DNA of 64,000 bases from Olivibacter jilunii (GCF_900607235.1 NZ_LR027852.1:248001-312000); one strand, 5' to 3'. Positions 8,872-17,979 are shown, numbered from the stretch's first letter. The notes: generated by a model not told the origin, from the letters alone. Program-made: numbers and translations.

Positions 8872-9996
8872 TTGGAACAATATTTACACCTTGTTTTACC
8901 GGCGTTGTTGAGCGCTTCCTTGATTATTCAACTGTACTACACATTCTTTGTTCAGGGACTTTTAGGGCGTTATCCCGTGGATGATTTAAAAAGAGATACA
9001 ATATATCCCCCTTTGTCCGTTATCATTTGCGCGCGGAATGAGGAAAGTAATCTGCGTCTATATCTTTCGGAAGTATTGGAGCAAGATTATCCGCAATTCG
9101 AAGTAATTGTTGTAAATGATGGATCAAGTGATGATTCTAACTGGGTTTTAAAAGAATTTCAGGCCCGTTACCCATACCTACGTACCGTGGAGATCCGCGA
9201 CCAAGGTCGAAATCGACAAGGAAAGAAATTTGCCGTCACCTTAGGCGTCAAGGGCGCTCAGTATGAACACTTGGTATTGACGGATGCCGATTGTTTTCCG
9301 CAAACTGATCAATGGCTAAAATGTATGGCCCGGCAGTTTAGGCCCGGTGTAGAGATTGTGTTGGGATATTCACCCTATACACGTGCTTCCGGTTTTTTAA
9401 ATAAGTACGTCCGATTTGAAACTTACCAAACGGCATTGAATTATTTGTCGAACGCGTTAAGAAAGAATGCTTATATGGGAGTTGGAAGAAACCTTGCCTA
9501 TACAAAATCCCTGTTTTTTAAAAAGAAAGGCTTCGCTTCTCATATGCATATTCCTTCAGGAGATGATGACCTCTTTGTGAATCAAAATGCTACGAAAAGT
9601 AACGTGGCCATCTGCGTAGCACAGGAGGCGCATGTTTGGAGCACACCTAAGAGCACTTACAAAGACTACCAGCGTCAGAAAAACAGACATTTCGGTGCTG
9701 GAAAAGCTTATAAGGGCAAACATAAATTGATGCTTACTTTCCAAGCTTTCAACGCGGTAGCGTTTTATTTGCTTATAATCCTTATATTGGTTTTACAGCC
9801 TCGCTTTTGGCCTCTTGCCGTAAGCGTCTATTGTTTCCGCTTACTATGCCAATTGCTCGTTAATATCCCAATCATGAAACGTTTGCAGGTAAAAGACCTC
9901 ATATGGTGGTATCCGCTAATGGATCTTTTACATTTTATATACATCTCTGTCATGGGCGTTTTTGCTCTATTCAGGAAAAATGTTCAGTGGAAATAA
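8872..9996 (+). CDS. Family 2 glycosyltransferase, membrane-anchored
   Basis: A 374-residue GT2 enzyme, likely at the inner membrane and acting on an envelope polysaccharide. An N-terminal membrane helix (about residues 5-28) precedes the catalytic GT-A domain: PLSVIICARNEESNL, VIVVNDGSSDDS and the metal-binding TDADCFP near residue 140. A distal motif KDYQRQKNRHF is a Q/RxxRW-like variant of processive synthases, with His replacing Trp. Two or three C-terminal helices end at ALFRKNVQWK. The start is TTG, chosen because the promoter at 8813-8843 leaves a short leader and no in-frame ATG gives a full domain. It is followed 20 bases later by rsmG, likely in one operon. The sugar donor and acceptor cannot be deduced. 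Confidence 0.8.
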   Translation: MEQYLHLVLPALLSASLIIQLYYTFFVQGLLGRYPVDDLKRDTIYPPLSVIICARNEESNLRLYLSEVLEQDYPQFEVIVVNDGSSDDSNWVLKEFQARYPYLRTVEIRDQGRNRQGKKFAVTLGVKGAQYEHLVLTDADCFPQTDQWLKCMARQFRPGVEIVLGYSPYTRASGFLNKYVRFETYQTALNYLSNALRKNAYMGVGRNLAYTKSLFFKKKGFASHMHIPSGDDDLFVNQNATKSNVAICVAQEAHVWSTPKSTYKDYQRQKNRHFGAGKAYKGKHKLMLTFQAFNAVAFYLLIILILVLQPRFWPLAVSVYCFRLLCQLLVNIPIMKRLQVKDLIWWYPLMDLLHFIYISVMGVFALFRKNVQWK

Positions 9997-10016
9997 GGCT
10001 CTAAAAAACGACGAAT

Positions 10017-10652
10017 ATGGAAAATACATCTCCCGCAATCATCTATAAATACTTCAAAGAACTAACAGCTATTCAAAAAGAGCAAATTGATCGTTTACAG
10101 GATTTATATGCCTTTTGGAATGCGCAGATTAATGTAATTTCCAGAAAAGACATCGATAGTTTGTATGAACGACATGTGCTACATTCCCTAGCTATTGCGA
10201 AATTGGTTTCTTTCAAGGCTGGAGCAACCATTCTAGATGTAGGCACGGGAGGAGGCTTTCCGGGTATACCTTTGGCTATACTGTTTCCGCAAACACAGTT
10301 TCTTCTAGTGGATTCGATTGGAAAAAAAATTAAGGTGGTGAAAGAAGTGGCGAATGCTTTGGGGCTCACGAATATACAAACGAGTCATTCACGCGCTGAG
10401 CAAACTCCGGGTAAGTTCGACTTTGTCATTTCGAGGGCAGTTACCCGCTTAGGCGAATTTTATCCATGGGTGCGGAATAAATTTAAAAAAGATTCATTAC
10501 ATGCCTTTCCCAATGGAATTCTGTATCTAAAAGGAGGAGATTTAACAGAAGAAATTGCCGAGTCAAAATTACATACTGAATTGTTCCCAATCGCTGACTT
10601 TTTTGATGAGGAATTTTTTGAAACGAAATATGTGGTTTATATAGAAGGTTGA
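10017..10652 (+). CDS. rsmG: 16S rRNA (guanine-527-N7)-methyltransferase
   Basis: A 211-residue SAM-dependent methyltransferase that modifies G527 of 16S rRNA (also called GidB). Diagnostic features are the N-terminal helical segment with NVISRKDIDSLYERHVLHSL, the SAM-binding loop ILDVGTGGGFPGIPLAI near residues 74-90, LLVDSIGKKIKVV, and VISRAVTRL. The length is normal for the family. It starts 20 bases after the glycosyltransferase stop, so the two are probably co-transcribed. Its 3' flank carries a parS-like palindrome (10659-10674). That is notable because rsmG lies near parA/parB and the origin in many bacteria. No parAB is seen here. Confidence 0.95.
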   Translation: MENTSPAIIYKYFKELTAIQKEQIDRLQDLYAFWNAQINVISRKDIDSLYERHVLHSLAIAKLVSFKAGATILDVGTGGGFPGIPLAILFPQTQFLLVDSIGKKIKVVKEVANALGLTNIQTSHSRAEQTPGKFDFVISRAVTRLGEFYPWVRNKFKKDSLHAFPNGILYLKGGDLTEEIAESKLHTELFPIADFFDEEFFETKYVVYIEG

Positions 10653-10658
10653 TTTTTA

Positions 10659-10674
10659 AGAGTTTCACGTGGAA
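10659..10674. promoter_or_regulatory. parS-like ParB-binding site
   Basis: AGTTTCACGTGGAATG has the CACGTG core and the flanking GTTT and GGAA of the widely conserved parS 16-mer (TGTTTCACGTGGAACA). It differs at three outer positions (1, 15 and 16). It lies between rsmG and dprA, outside coding sequence. Binding by ParB is inference. Confidence 0.45.
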
Positions 10675-10732
10675 TGTTTGATGTTCAAGCCTTTTTTTCT
10701 ATTTTAGGCTTTTACTAAAAACCTATCAATTC

Positions 10733-11827
10733 ATGAAACTCGTTTATCAGTTGGCACTGACCCAAATTAAAGGGGTTGGAAATACCCTAGCTAAGCAATT
10801 AATCGATCATTGTGGAAGTGCAGAGGAAGTGTTCCGATCATCTAAAAAACAGCTGATGCTTATTCCCGGGATTGGAGAGCGAGTCGCTGGGAATATTCTT
10901 CATAAAGAGGTGATGAACGCAATAGAGAAGGAAGTTGCTTTCATTGATAAACATAAAATCAAGGTTTTGTTTTGGTCAGAACCGGAATACCCGGTCAAAC
11001 TAAAGCAATGCATTGATGCACCGGTCTTACTATATTTTAAGGGGAATGCCAATCTTCAAACCAAAAAAGTAATAAGCATTGTAGGTACCCGTAATGCAAG
11101 CGATTATGGCAAAAGCATCTGTGAAGAATTTGTGGCATCTTTTAGACAAGAAGAGGTACTTGTCGTAAGTGGCCTAGCGCACGGCATTGATAGCTTCGCT
11201 CATGAAGCTTGTCTAAAAAACCAGATTGCCACCGTTGGGGTACTTGGGCATGGCTTGGATCGTATCTACCCCGCAATTAATCGGACCTTAGCTACTGACA
11301 TGTTAAAAAATGGAGGATTATTAACAGAATATCCTTCAGGCACCAATCCAGATAGACAAAACTTTCCCTCGCGCAATCGAATTATCGCGGGATTGGCAGA
11401 CGTCACGGTGGTTGTTGAGGCAACCATTAAGGGAGGGGCATTGATTACTGCGGAGATTGCGAATGCCTATAATCGTGACGTATGTGCATTTCCAGGAGAT
11501 ATCAAACGGCAATCTTCCTCGGGTTGTAACCATCTCATCAAAACCCATCGTGCACATCTCATCAGTTCGGCGAAAGATTTAGCTTATTTAATGAATTGGG
11601 ACCTCACTAGCGAAAAAAAAGAAGAGAAGCAGCTAAGTCTTGAAATAATCCTGAACCCGGAAGAAAAACACGTATTCGATATTGTGAAAGAAAGTGGGTC
11701 GATAGGGATCGATGCGCTAGCCTATAAAACAAATCTTACACAGAGTAAGCTGGCGATTCTTCTATTAGAACTGGAAATGAAAGGGGTCTTAATCGCTTTG
11801 CCGGGAAAGATGTATAGAACTCCCTAG
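10733..11827 (+). CDS. dprA: DNA-processing protein DprA/Smf
   Basis: A 364-residue cytosolic protein that loads RecA onto incoming single-stranded DNA during natural transformation. An N-terminal helix-hairpin-helix-like part (residues 1-70; LTQIKGVGNTLAKQLI and MLIPGIGERVAGNIL) precedes the Rossmann-like DprA core. The core shows ISIVGTRNASDYGK, VVSGLAHGIDSFAHEACL, GTNPDRQNFPSRNRIIAGL and VVEATIKGGALITAEIA. A C-terminal winged-helix (DML1-like) region of about residues 300-364 ends in LPGKMYRTP. Length and order are those of a full DprA. The gene starts about 80 bases after rsmG. A weak hairpin with T-runs (near 10690-10720) lies in the gap, so dprA may have its own promoter. With CinA at 26437 this is the second competence-named gene in the window. 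Confidence 0.95.
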   Translation: MKLVYQLALTQIKGVGNTLAKQLIDHCGSAEEVFRSSKKQLMLIPGIGERVAGNILHKEVMNAIEKEVAFIDKHKIKVLFWSEPEYPVKLKQCIDAPVLLYFKGNANLQTKKVISIVGTRNASDYGKSICEEFVASFRQEEVLVVSGLAHGIDSFAHEACLKNQIATVGVLGHGLDRIYPAINRTLATDMLKNGGLLTEYPSGTNPDRQNFPSRNRIIAGLADVTVVVEATIKGGALITAEIANAYNRDVCAFPGDIKRQSSSGCNHLIKTHRAHLISSAKDLAYLMNWDLTSEKKEEKQLSLEIILNPEEKHVFDIVKESGSIGIDALAYKTNLTQSKLAILLLELEMKGVLIALPGKMYRTP

Positions 11828-11842
11828 TCTGATAAGGACGTT

Positions 11843-11992
11843 TTACAATGAATTAATCAGCGTCCAATAACGCCAACCTAAAATGGCCTTTTGAATCTTA
11901 TTCAATTGACCGGGATCTTTATGAACCAAACTCGGTAAGATCAATTTATTGACACCAACCAGTACTTTAAATATTCTTTTTCTGAGTCCCAT
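11843..11992 (-). CDS. Small basic conserved-type protein, 49 residues
   Basis: A short open frame reads MGLRKRIFKVLVGVNKLILP, continues through a polar HKDPGQLNKIQKAILG stretch and ends in WRYWTLINSL. It is basic, probably two short helices, and has the K-x-L-P and G-W-R-Y pattern I associate with a family of about 50-residue Bacteroidota proteins, some of which carry the doubtful database name SsrA-binding protein. It lies 59 bases downstream of the beta-CASP gene on the same strand, and converges on dprA with 15 bases between stop codons. The coding appearance (start, stop, composition, position filling the gap) supports a real gene. Function is unknown. Confidence 0.6.
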   Translation of the reverse strand: MGLRKRIFKVLVGVNKLILPSLVHKDPGQLNKIQKAILGWRYWTLINSL

Positions 11993-12051
11993 ACTGAATA
12001 AACAAGTTGACTGGTACATTGTTTCCAGATCAACACTTTACTTGGATATGC

Positions 12052-13440
12052 TTAAAGTGCAAAGGAATCTCCTTTTGACGGTATCTCAACCTGATAGCCT
12101 TTTCCAACGAGATCCGCCTCCAGTGCTTGCATACTGCTCAAATCGCCGTGTACCAAAAAAATCTTCTTCAAACTCTGATTATCGTGTGCTGAAATCGTAT
12201 TCACCAGATCATGATGATCCGCATGTCCGCTTAAACAATCTGTTTGTTTGATCGATGCAAAAACGGAAAGTTCCCGACTTCTTATCTTTACAATGGAATC
12301 ACCTCGAAGCAAGCGATGTCCTAAGGTCCCTTTGGCGCAGTATCCTATAAAAAGGATAGTACAATAAAAATTTTGAATATTTTCGTATAGGTGATCCTGT
12401 ATTCTTCCTCCTTCCAGCATACCCGCAGATGAAACGATAATACAAGGATCGTAATAATTCGAGATATCCTTGCTTTCATCCAGGTTTTCAACATATTTTA
12501 GATTTTCAAAAGAGAATTGGTCGCCTTCTCTTGCATAAAAACGCTGTGCCTCTTCATTTAAAAGGTGGTAGTATTTTCGATAAACTTCTGTCGCATAATT
12601 GGCAAGCGGACTATCCACAAAGATCTGTACGGGAGGTAAAAGTCCTTCTGAAAAAATGCGATTAAGACTGTATACCAATGCTTGTGTCCGACCTACACTA
12701 AATGCGGGTATAATCAATTTACCGGGTGTTTTAATACAGGTCTCTTTTATTGTATTGATTAAAACTTCTGTGAAATCCTGATCGGTATGGTGGCGTCCGC
12801 CATAGGTAGACTCGCACACTAAATAATCAACTGGCGGAAGGGGTTGGGGATCCGGCAATATGGGATAGTTTTTTCGACCCAAGTCTCCTGAAAAAGCTAT
12901 TTTCTTTGTCTGCCCGTTTTCCTCAATCTCTAGAATTGCCGCCGCCGCGCCTAATAGGTGCCCCACAGGAATCAGGGTTAATGTAATGTTGCCTGTTATT
13001 CGAAACGGTTTATGAAAAGGAATCGTCACAAAACGTTCGACAGCATCCATTACATGCTTTTGTAAATACAACGGCTTATTATACCTTGTAAAGGTTTTCT
13101 TTCCTCGTTTTACTTTTCTCTTTTCTTGTTTAAGAAAGATATTTACGGAATCCAGCATAAGTAATTCGCTTAGTGCTGCGGTAGGAGAGGTGCTTAGAAT
13201 CTGTCCTTGAAATCCCGAACGGATAAGTGTAGGAATATTTCCCGAATGATCAATGTGCGCATGTGTTAATATAAGGACATCAATTTCGGACGGATGGAAA
13301 GGAAAGTGCTCGTTATCTTCCAAACTGACAGAAGGTTCGTAATTCAAACCGCAATCAATCAGTATTTTATAACCTTCTATTTCTAAGAGGTGCATGCTTC
13401 CCGTTACTTGTTGAGCCGCACCCCAAAACGTTAAATTCAT
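12052..13440 (-). CDS. Metallo-beta-lactamase/beta-CASP nuclease-type hydrolase
   Basis: A 462-residue member of the beta-CASP branch of metallo-beta-lactamases, enzymes that process RNA (CPSF73/Ysh1 relatives). Motif 2 reads LILTHAHIDHSGNIP (two-metal site), and motif 3 lies around PVGHLLGAAAAIL. The GDLGRKNYPILPDPQP and CESTYGGR segments, the beta-CASP insert with FVDSPLANYATEVYRKY, IIVSSAGMLEGGRIQDHL, and the final SGHADHHDLV with LVHGD complete the set. All metal ligands seem present, so it should be active; 5'-3' exonuclease or endonuclease activity on RNA is inferred from the family. It precedes the 49-residue gene and follows the ABC exporter (17 bases), all on the minus strand, so these form a likely operon. 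Confidence 0.9.
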   Translation of the reverse strand: MNLTFWGAAQQVTGSMHLLEIEGYKILIDCGLNYEPSVSLEDNEHFPFHPSEIDVLILTHAHIDHSGNIPTLIRSGFQGQILSTSPTAALSELLMLDSVNIFLKQEKRKVKRGKKTFTRYNKPLYLQKHVMDAVERFVTIPFHKPFRITGNITLTLIPVGHLLGAAAAILEIEENGQTKKIAFSGDLGRKNYPILPDPQPLPPVDYLVCESTYGGRHHTDQDFTEVLINTIKETCIKTPGKLIIPAFSVGRTQALVYSLNRIFSEGLLPPVQIFVDSPLANYATEVYRKYYHLLNEEAQRFYAREGDQFSFENLKYVENLDESKDISNYYDPCIIVSSAGMLEGGRIQDHLYENIQNFYCTILFIGYCAKGTLGHRLLRGDSIVKIRSRELSVFASIKQTDCLSGHADHHDLVNTISAHDNQSLKKIFLVHGDLSSMQALEADLVGKGYQVEIPSKGDSFAL

Positions 13441-13457
13441 ATTTTTAGCAGTTCAGA

Positions 13458-15290
13458 CTATCCGTTCACTTTTTCTTGTTGAAGATGGCTAAGATAACGA
13501 TATAATCCTGTTTCACGTTGAATAAGTTCGCTGTGCGTACCGCATTCAATTACCCGGCCCTTTTCGATAACAATAATCTTGTTCGCTTCCCGTATGGTGG
13601 AAAGACGGTGAGCAATAATGATCGAGGTACGGTTTTTCATCAGTTCTTCTAAGGCGTTCTGAACTAAGCGTTCTGATTCGGAATCGAGCGATGAAGTGGC
13701 TTCATCCAATATAAGAATGGCGGGATCTTTCAACAGTGCCCGCGCAATGGCTATACGCTGGCGCTGCCCACCGGATAGCTTCACACCCCTTTCTCCCACC
13801 AAGGTATCATAACCTTCCGGGAAACCCATAATAAAATCGTGTGCATTGGCACGTTTGGCTGCGGCGATTACTTCTTCTGCGTCAGCCTCTAACTTACCAT
13901 AGGCAATATTTTCACGTATAGATCCTCCAAAAAGCAAAACATCTTGTGGTACAATGGCTACTTGATTTCTTATATCGGTTAACCGATAACTTTCTGCTTT
14001 TTTTCCATCAAACAAAATATCGCCTTCCTGTGGTTGGTAAAATCCAAGGATAAGTGATGCCAACGTAGATTTACCGGTACCGCTTGGGCCCACTATGGCT
14101 ATTTTTTCACCGGCATGGGCGCTGAAAGATATATCTTTTAGAACCGTAATTTCGCTTCTTGAGGGGTAGGCGAACTGTACATGGTGAAACGCGAGATCAC
14201 CTTTTATACGTTGTTTTATCTCGTTTTCCTCTGGAATTATAGAAACGTTTTCCCTCTTTTCTTCTAACAATTCGATAACGCGCTCTGTGCTGCCTACGGC
14301 TTTTTGTACATTGGCGTACAATTCAGGAAAGCTGCCCATAGAACCTGCTACAAATAAAGAAGAGATAATATAGGTAGTAAGGTTTCCAACCGAGAGTTCG
14401 CCGGTAGCGATGAGCGAAGAGCCATACCAGATAACACTTACGACTGCACCGAAAATACAAAAAAGAATAAAGGAGGCAAATAAACCGCGATAACTTGCTC
14501 CTCGTAGGGCTAATTGCACAACGGCTTTCAGCGAATTCTGATAACGATTCGCTTCATAAGCCTCATTGACAAAAGCTTTTACATTGCTGATACCCTGGAG
14601 TGTTTCTTGAACGATGGTGTTCGATTCGGCCAGCTTGTCTTGTGCCTTCCGTGATAAATTACGGATAAATTTACCGAAAAAAACTGCGATGATGACGATA
14701 ACAGGTAAAATGGATAGGTTGAGCAAGGTGAGCTTGACCGATACAATAAATAAAAAGCTTACGCCGCCAACCAAGAGAATGCTTTGTCGGATCATCTCTG
14801 CAAAGGTGGTGGTCATGGTATCCTGTATCTGTGACAGATCAGCTGATAATCGACTATTCAATTCGCCTACTCTTCTATTGGCAAAAAAATCCATCGGAAG
14901 CGTAATCAGATTAAAATAAGTATCACGCCTGATATCGGCCAAGGTCTTTTCGGCAACTTCTACAAAGAGCCGGATACGAAAGAAAGATACAAAAGATTGA
15001 AAGAACAAAATGGCGAATGCAATAAGACCGATCACTTTAATACTTGCAGGAATAAAGGCTAAACCCTGTTTTCCCTGAGCCGCATCTACCATACCGCCCA
15101 TGAGCGCCGGGAATGCCAACAAGGAGATACTGGACAAAAATAGAAAAAACAAACCCAGAATAAACTTCAAACGATAAGGTCTAAGGTATCTTAAAAGTTT
15201 CTTTACGTTGCGGAGTGATGTTTTGTTGATTTTTGTTTTAGGTAGTTCATCGGTAATTCCGTTTCCACTATTTAATCGAGCACGTGCCAT
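13458..15290 (-). CDS. ABC exporter, fused permease and ATPase (MsbA/ABCB type)
   Basis: A 610-residue half-transporter working as a homodimer or heterodimer in the inner membrane. The first 330 residues hold six helices of the type-1 exporter fold (starting at YRLKFILGLFFLFLSS). The nucleotide-binding domain follows, with Walker A GPSGTGKST near residue 400, the Q-loop VAIVPQDVLLFGG, signature LSGGQRQRIAIARALL near 505, Walker B ILILDEATSSLD and the H-loop IIAHRLSTI. Substrates of this group include lipids, LPS precursors, peptides and drugs; the sequence does not say which. It lies directly upstream of the beta-CASP nuclease gene on the same strand with 17 bases between. A second parS-like 16-mer with a broken core occurs within the gene at 13509-13524; I take it as chance. 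Confidence 0.93.
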   Translation of the reverse strand: MARARLNSGNGITDELPKTKINKTSLRNVKKLLRYLRPYRLKFILGLFFLFLSSISLLAFPALMGGMVDAAQGKQGLAFIPASIKVIGLIAFAILFFQSFVSFFRIRLFVEVAEKTLADIRRDTYFNLITLPMDFFANRRVGELNSRLSADLSQIQDTMTTTFAEMIRQSILLVGGVSFLFIVSVKLTLLNLSILPVIVIIAVFFGKFIRNLSRKAQDKLAESNTIVQETLQGISNVKAFVNEAYEANRYQNSLKAVVQLALRGASYRGLFASFILFCIFGAVVSVIWYGSSLIATGELSVGNLTTYIISSLFVAGSMGSFPELYANVQKAVGSTERVIELLEEKRENVSIIPEENEIKQRIKGDLAFHHVQFAYPSRSEITVLKDISFSAHAGEKIAIVGPSGTGKSTLASLILGFYQPQEGDILFDGKKAESYRLTDIRNQVAIVPQDVLLFGGSIRENIAYGKLEADAEEVIAAAKRANAHDFIMGFPEGYDTLVGERGVKLSGGQRQRIAIARALLKDPAILILDEATSSLDSESERLVQNALEELMKNRTSIIIAHRLSTIREANKIIVIEKGRVIECGTHSELIQRETGLYRYLSHLQQEKVNG

Positions 15291-15366
15291 TAATCGAATT
15301 ATCGGTTTTAAAATAACTTAACATGCAAAGGTAGTGACATAAAAGGGCATGCCTATCACTGTAAAG

Positions 15367-15879
15367 TCAATTTTTTTTTCGCTTAACTAATAAAAATGAT
15401 ACCGTTGCCAGTGCTAAAAAAGCAATGATGAGCACATTGAGATAGACACTGTTCTGTCTTTTTAAAACATTTACTTCTTCCAGGAGCTGTTCTTGGCTTT
15501 TCCGGAGTTTACTGATGGTATTGATATAGCCGGTAATGCGAGAGCCGGATTCCAATGCTTTATTTTCTACTGTTTGCTTTTCAATATCTTTGAAATCCAG
15601 TAATGCTTTGGTTTCTTTAAATATATTGTTATCCGTCTTTACAATTTCTTTGAGTATATCAATGGATGCTTGCATATCTTTCTTGGTTTTCAATCCAAAA
15701 ATGCCTGATCGGGCCCGTAGGCTAGCATCAAATTCACCAAAGCGTTGGCTTCGTTGATCCAATAATCGATTTACCTTTGCCCTTTGTCTTTCATAGGCTG
15801 TGCTATCTTCTTGAAAGGACGCAAAGCAATCGTTCATGCTGAGCGTAAATACTAAAATTGTGATTAATTTGTATTTCAT
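15367..15879 (-). CDS. Secreted or membrane-anchored coiled-coil protein, unknown function
   Basis: A 170-residue protein with an N-terminal signal sequence (MKYKLITILVFTLSMNDCFA). A mostly helical, charged middle of about residues 25-140 is rich in Lys, Glu and Asp, for example KKDMQASIDILKEIVKTDNNI, and ends in a coiled-coil stretch around KLRKSQEQLLEEVNVLKRQ. One C-terminal membrane helix (YLNVLIIAFLALATVSFLLV) is followed by a KRKKN anchor. The plan suggests a periplasmic coiled coil tethered to the inner membrane. I do not recognise the family. It sits between the ABC exporter and the SAM hydroxide adenosyltransferase gene on the same strand with spacers of about 80 bases. Confidence 0.7.
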   Translation of the reverse strand: MKYKLITILVFTLSMNDCFASFQEDSTAYERQRAKVNRLLDQRSQRFGEFDASLRARSGIFGLKTKKDMQASIDILKEIVKTDNNIFKETKALLDFKDIEKQTVENKALESGSRITGYINTISKLRKSQEQLLEEVNVLKRQNSVYLNVLIIAFLALATVSFLLVKRKKN

Positions 15880-15958
15880 TTTCGTTAAAGTATATCAGGA
15901 AGTCGGAATAAACTCATACCAGATTAATCTATATGTCTTTTAGCTTATCACGTAAAGC

Positions 15959-16747
15959 CTATTGCCTTACCGGCTTAAACTCTATGCGAATAATGTCTCC
16001 CACCTGTAGACCGAGAAGGCCGCTAGCATTTCCTTTATTAATTGCGATTTCAAGATGATTGCTAATTCCAAAAAGACATAATTTTTCACCCTCCGGTACC
16101 TCGTTATAATGCCAGCTTAAGTGTTTTATGGATTCATTGCGACGAAAAAATAGCTCAAAATCCCGATTTTGCTGTATTTGGTTGAAAAGCTCTTTACTGA
16201 TATTGGTAATAACATTTTGAAAAGAATCGACATAAATAACACTTCCTCTAATGGTGTCGCCGTCTATAATGGGTTGAATAATAACTCTTTTGACAAGCGA
16301 ATTCACAGGATCTCCGATGTCTTCCATAGTTCCGCCCTTGGCTAAATGGGTTGCCGCTTTGGCGAAGATATCGGTAAGAGGAAAATGTAGAAACTTTAAA
16401 TCCTGCATGATATTAAGTTCAACGGCCTTCTCCGGATCACCGTCGAGTAGCAAAGAAAATATACCGTTATCAGCCCCCACAAAGTAGTGGCCTTTATACT
16501 TGACGGCTAAATATCGTGTATCTTTATTAAAGACGGAGTCAATACCGATTAAGTGAACGGTGTCTTTTGGGAAATATCGGTATGCATTTTTTAAAACAAA
16601 GGCGGCTTGTTGTATATTGAAGGGAGCGATATCATGGGACACATCTACCAACCTGACAGTGGGGTATAAACTGATAATACTCCCTTTTAGTGCAGCTTGG
16701 TAAAAGTCTTTATGTCCTAAATCTGTGGTTAACGTAATGATGCCCAT
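15959..16747 (-). CDS. SAM hydroxide adenosyltransferase (DUF62 family)
   Basis: A 262-residue enzyme of the fluorinase/chlorinase superfamily. Family members use a water-derived hydroxide to split S-adenosylmethionine into adenosine and methionine. The N-terminal domain opens with IITLTTDLGHKDFYQAALKG, followed by VDVSHDIAPFNIQQAAFVLKN and HLIGIDSVFN. GHYFVGADNGIFSLLL is the conserved substrate loop. The C-terminal beta domain contains IYVDSFQNVITNI and GNASGLLGLQVGD. Length and motif order are normal. Why bacteria degrade SAM in this way is not settled. The gene faces phoH divergently across 260 bases and is otherwise alone, with the coiled-coil gene downstream on the same strand. Confidence 0.9.
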   Translation of the reverse strand: MGIITLTTDLGHKDFYQAALKGSIISLYPTVRLVDVSHDIAPFNIQQAAFVLKNAYRYFPKDTVHLIGIDSVFNKDTRYLAVKYKGHYFVGADNGIFSLLLDGDPEKAVELNIMQDLKFLHFPLTDIFAKAATHLAKGGTMEDIGDPVNSLVKRVIIQPIIDGDTIRGSVIYVDSFQNVITNISKELFNQIQQNRDFELFFRRNESIKHLSWHYNEVPEGEKLCLFGISNHLEIAINKGNASGLLGLQVGDIIRIEFKPVRQ

Positions 16748-17010
16748 ATCTAAATCTCAGTCCGCTGATAAAATCCCATTTTGCTCCGGAAGGGAGTATT
16801 TTAGTACGATTACTATTGATGCAAATACTTTTTTTTATGCACTATAATTAGTAATCTTGCGTAGGGATTTTAAGGTGCAAACCTAGCATGAATTTTTCAT
16901 ATTTAGTTGTGAATATTTCCAAAAATATAAAAAATCCGGTAAGCAGTTATCCGCTAGCATAAAAAGAAAGAGCGCTTAGGAAAAAGCATAAAAAACAAAT
17001 AAGGCAAAAT

Positions 17011-17973
17011 TTGAACGAATTACGAATTACATTGGAACAGGTGGATCCAGCATTGTTATGGGGCCCCCAGAACGAGCATTTTGAATTGATACGCAAGTAC
17101 TTTCCGAAATTGAAATTGATAGCTCGTGGCACTGAACTGAAGGTTCTTGGCGATCCGGAAGAGATTAATATCTTTAAAAATAAGTTTGAAGCGATCATCG
17201 GACATCTGGAAAAATATAACCATATCAATTACAACGATATCGAGACGGTGTTGGGTGCGACGCCGGCTGTGGTAGAGAAGGAGAGTATCGTAGAGAAAGC
17301 AGCTGCTCCTTTTGGAGGAGAACCCATTGTATTCGGTCCCAACGGTATTGTTGTCAAAGCTCGGACCGCCAATCAGCGTAAAATGGTAGATAGTATCCTC
17401 AAAAACGACATCCTTTTTGCCATTGGTCCTGCCGGAACGGGAAAGACCTACACCGCAGTGGCCTTGGCTGTGCGGGCGTTGAGAAATAAAGAGGTGAAGC
17501 GCATTATATTAACACGTCCTGCCGTTGAAGCCGGCGAAAATCTGGGCTTCTTGCCGGGCGATCTAAAAGAAAAGGTGGATCCTTATTTGCGGCCGCTTTA
17601 CGATGCGTTAGATGATATGATCCCGGCCGAAAAACTCAAGATGTACTTGGAAAATCGAACAATAGAAGTTGCGCCATTGGCATTTATGCGTGGAAGAACC
17701 TTGGACAATTGCTTTGTGATTTTGGATGAAGCTCAAAACACAACGGAAATGCAATTGAAAATGTTCTTGACCCGAATGGGCCCGACGGCTAAATTCATCG
17801 TAACGGGCGATGTGACGCAAATCGATTTACCAAAAAAGCAACAGTCGGGTTTGCATAATGCCCTAAAGCTTTTAGATGATATAGAAGGTATTGATATCAT
17901 CCATTTAAGTGGGGGAGACGTGGTTAGGCATAAACTGGTGAAACGTATTCTGGAAGCTTACGGAGATATTTAG
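17011..17973 (+). CDS. PhoH-family ATPase
   Basis: A 320-residue PhoH-like ATPase. Residues 1-110 form the N-terminal RNA-binding-like module typical of PhoH/YbeZ (ITLEQVDPALLWGPQNEHFELI). The RecA-like core follows with Walker A AIGPAGTGKTYTAVALAVRAL near residues 131-150, TRPAVEAGENLGFLPGDL, Walker B CFVILDEAQNTTEMQLKMFL, and sensor motif VTGDVTQIDLP. PhoH proteins couple ATP hydrolysis to RNA work and in Bacteria often act with the YbeY endonuclease. The exact role here is inferred. The start is TTG (17011); no in-frame ATG precedes the domain. It is divergent from the DUF62 gene, and its stop is followed by two heptamer-repeat blocks that lead into purC. Confidence 0.93.
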   Translation: MNELRITLEQVDPALLWGPQNEHFELIRKYFPKLKLIARGTELKVLGDPEEINIFKNKFEAIIGHLEKYNHINYNDIETVLGATPAVVEKESIVEKAAAPFGGEPIVFGPNGIVVKARTANQRKMVDSILKNDILFAIGPAGTGKTYTAVALAVRALRNKEVKRIILTRPAVEAGENLGFLPGDLKEKVDPYLRPLYDALDDMIPAEKLKMYLENRTIEVAPLAFMRGRTLDNCFVILDEAQNTTEMQLKMFLTRMGPTAKFIVTGDVTQIDLPKKQQSGLHNALKLLDDIEGIDIIHLSGGDVVRHKLVKRILEAYGDI

Positions 17974-17979
17974 GGCAGA

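Noticed and set aside
13509-13524. Second parS-like 16-mer (TGTTTCACGTTGAATA)
   Set aside because: The CACGTG core is broken and it lies in coding sequence of the ABC exporter; probably chance.
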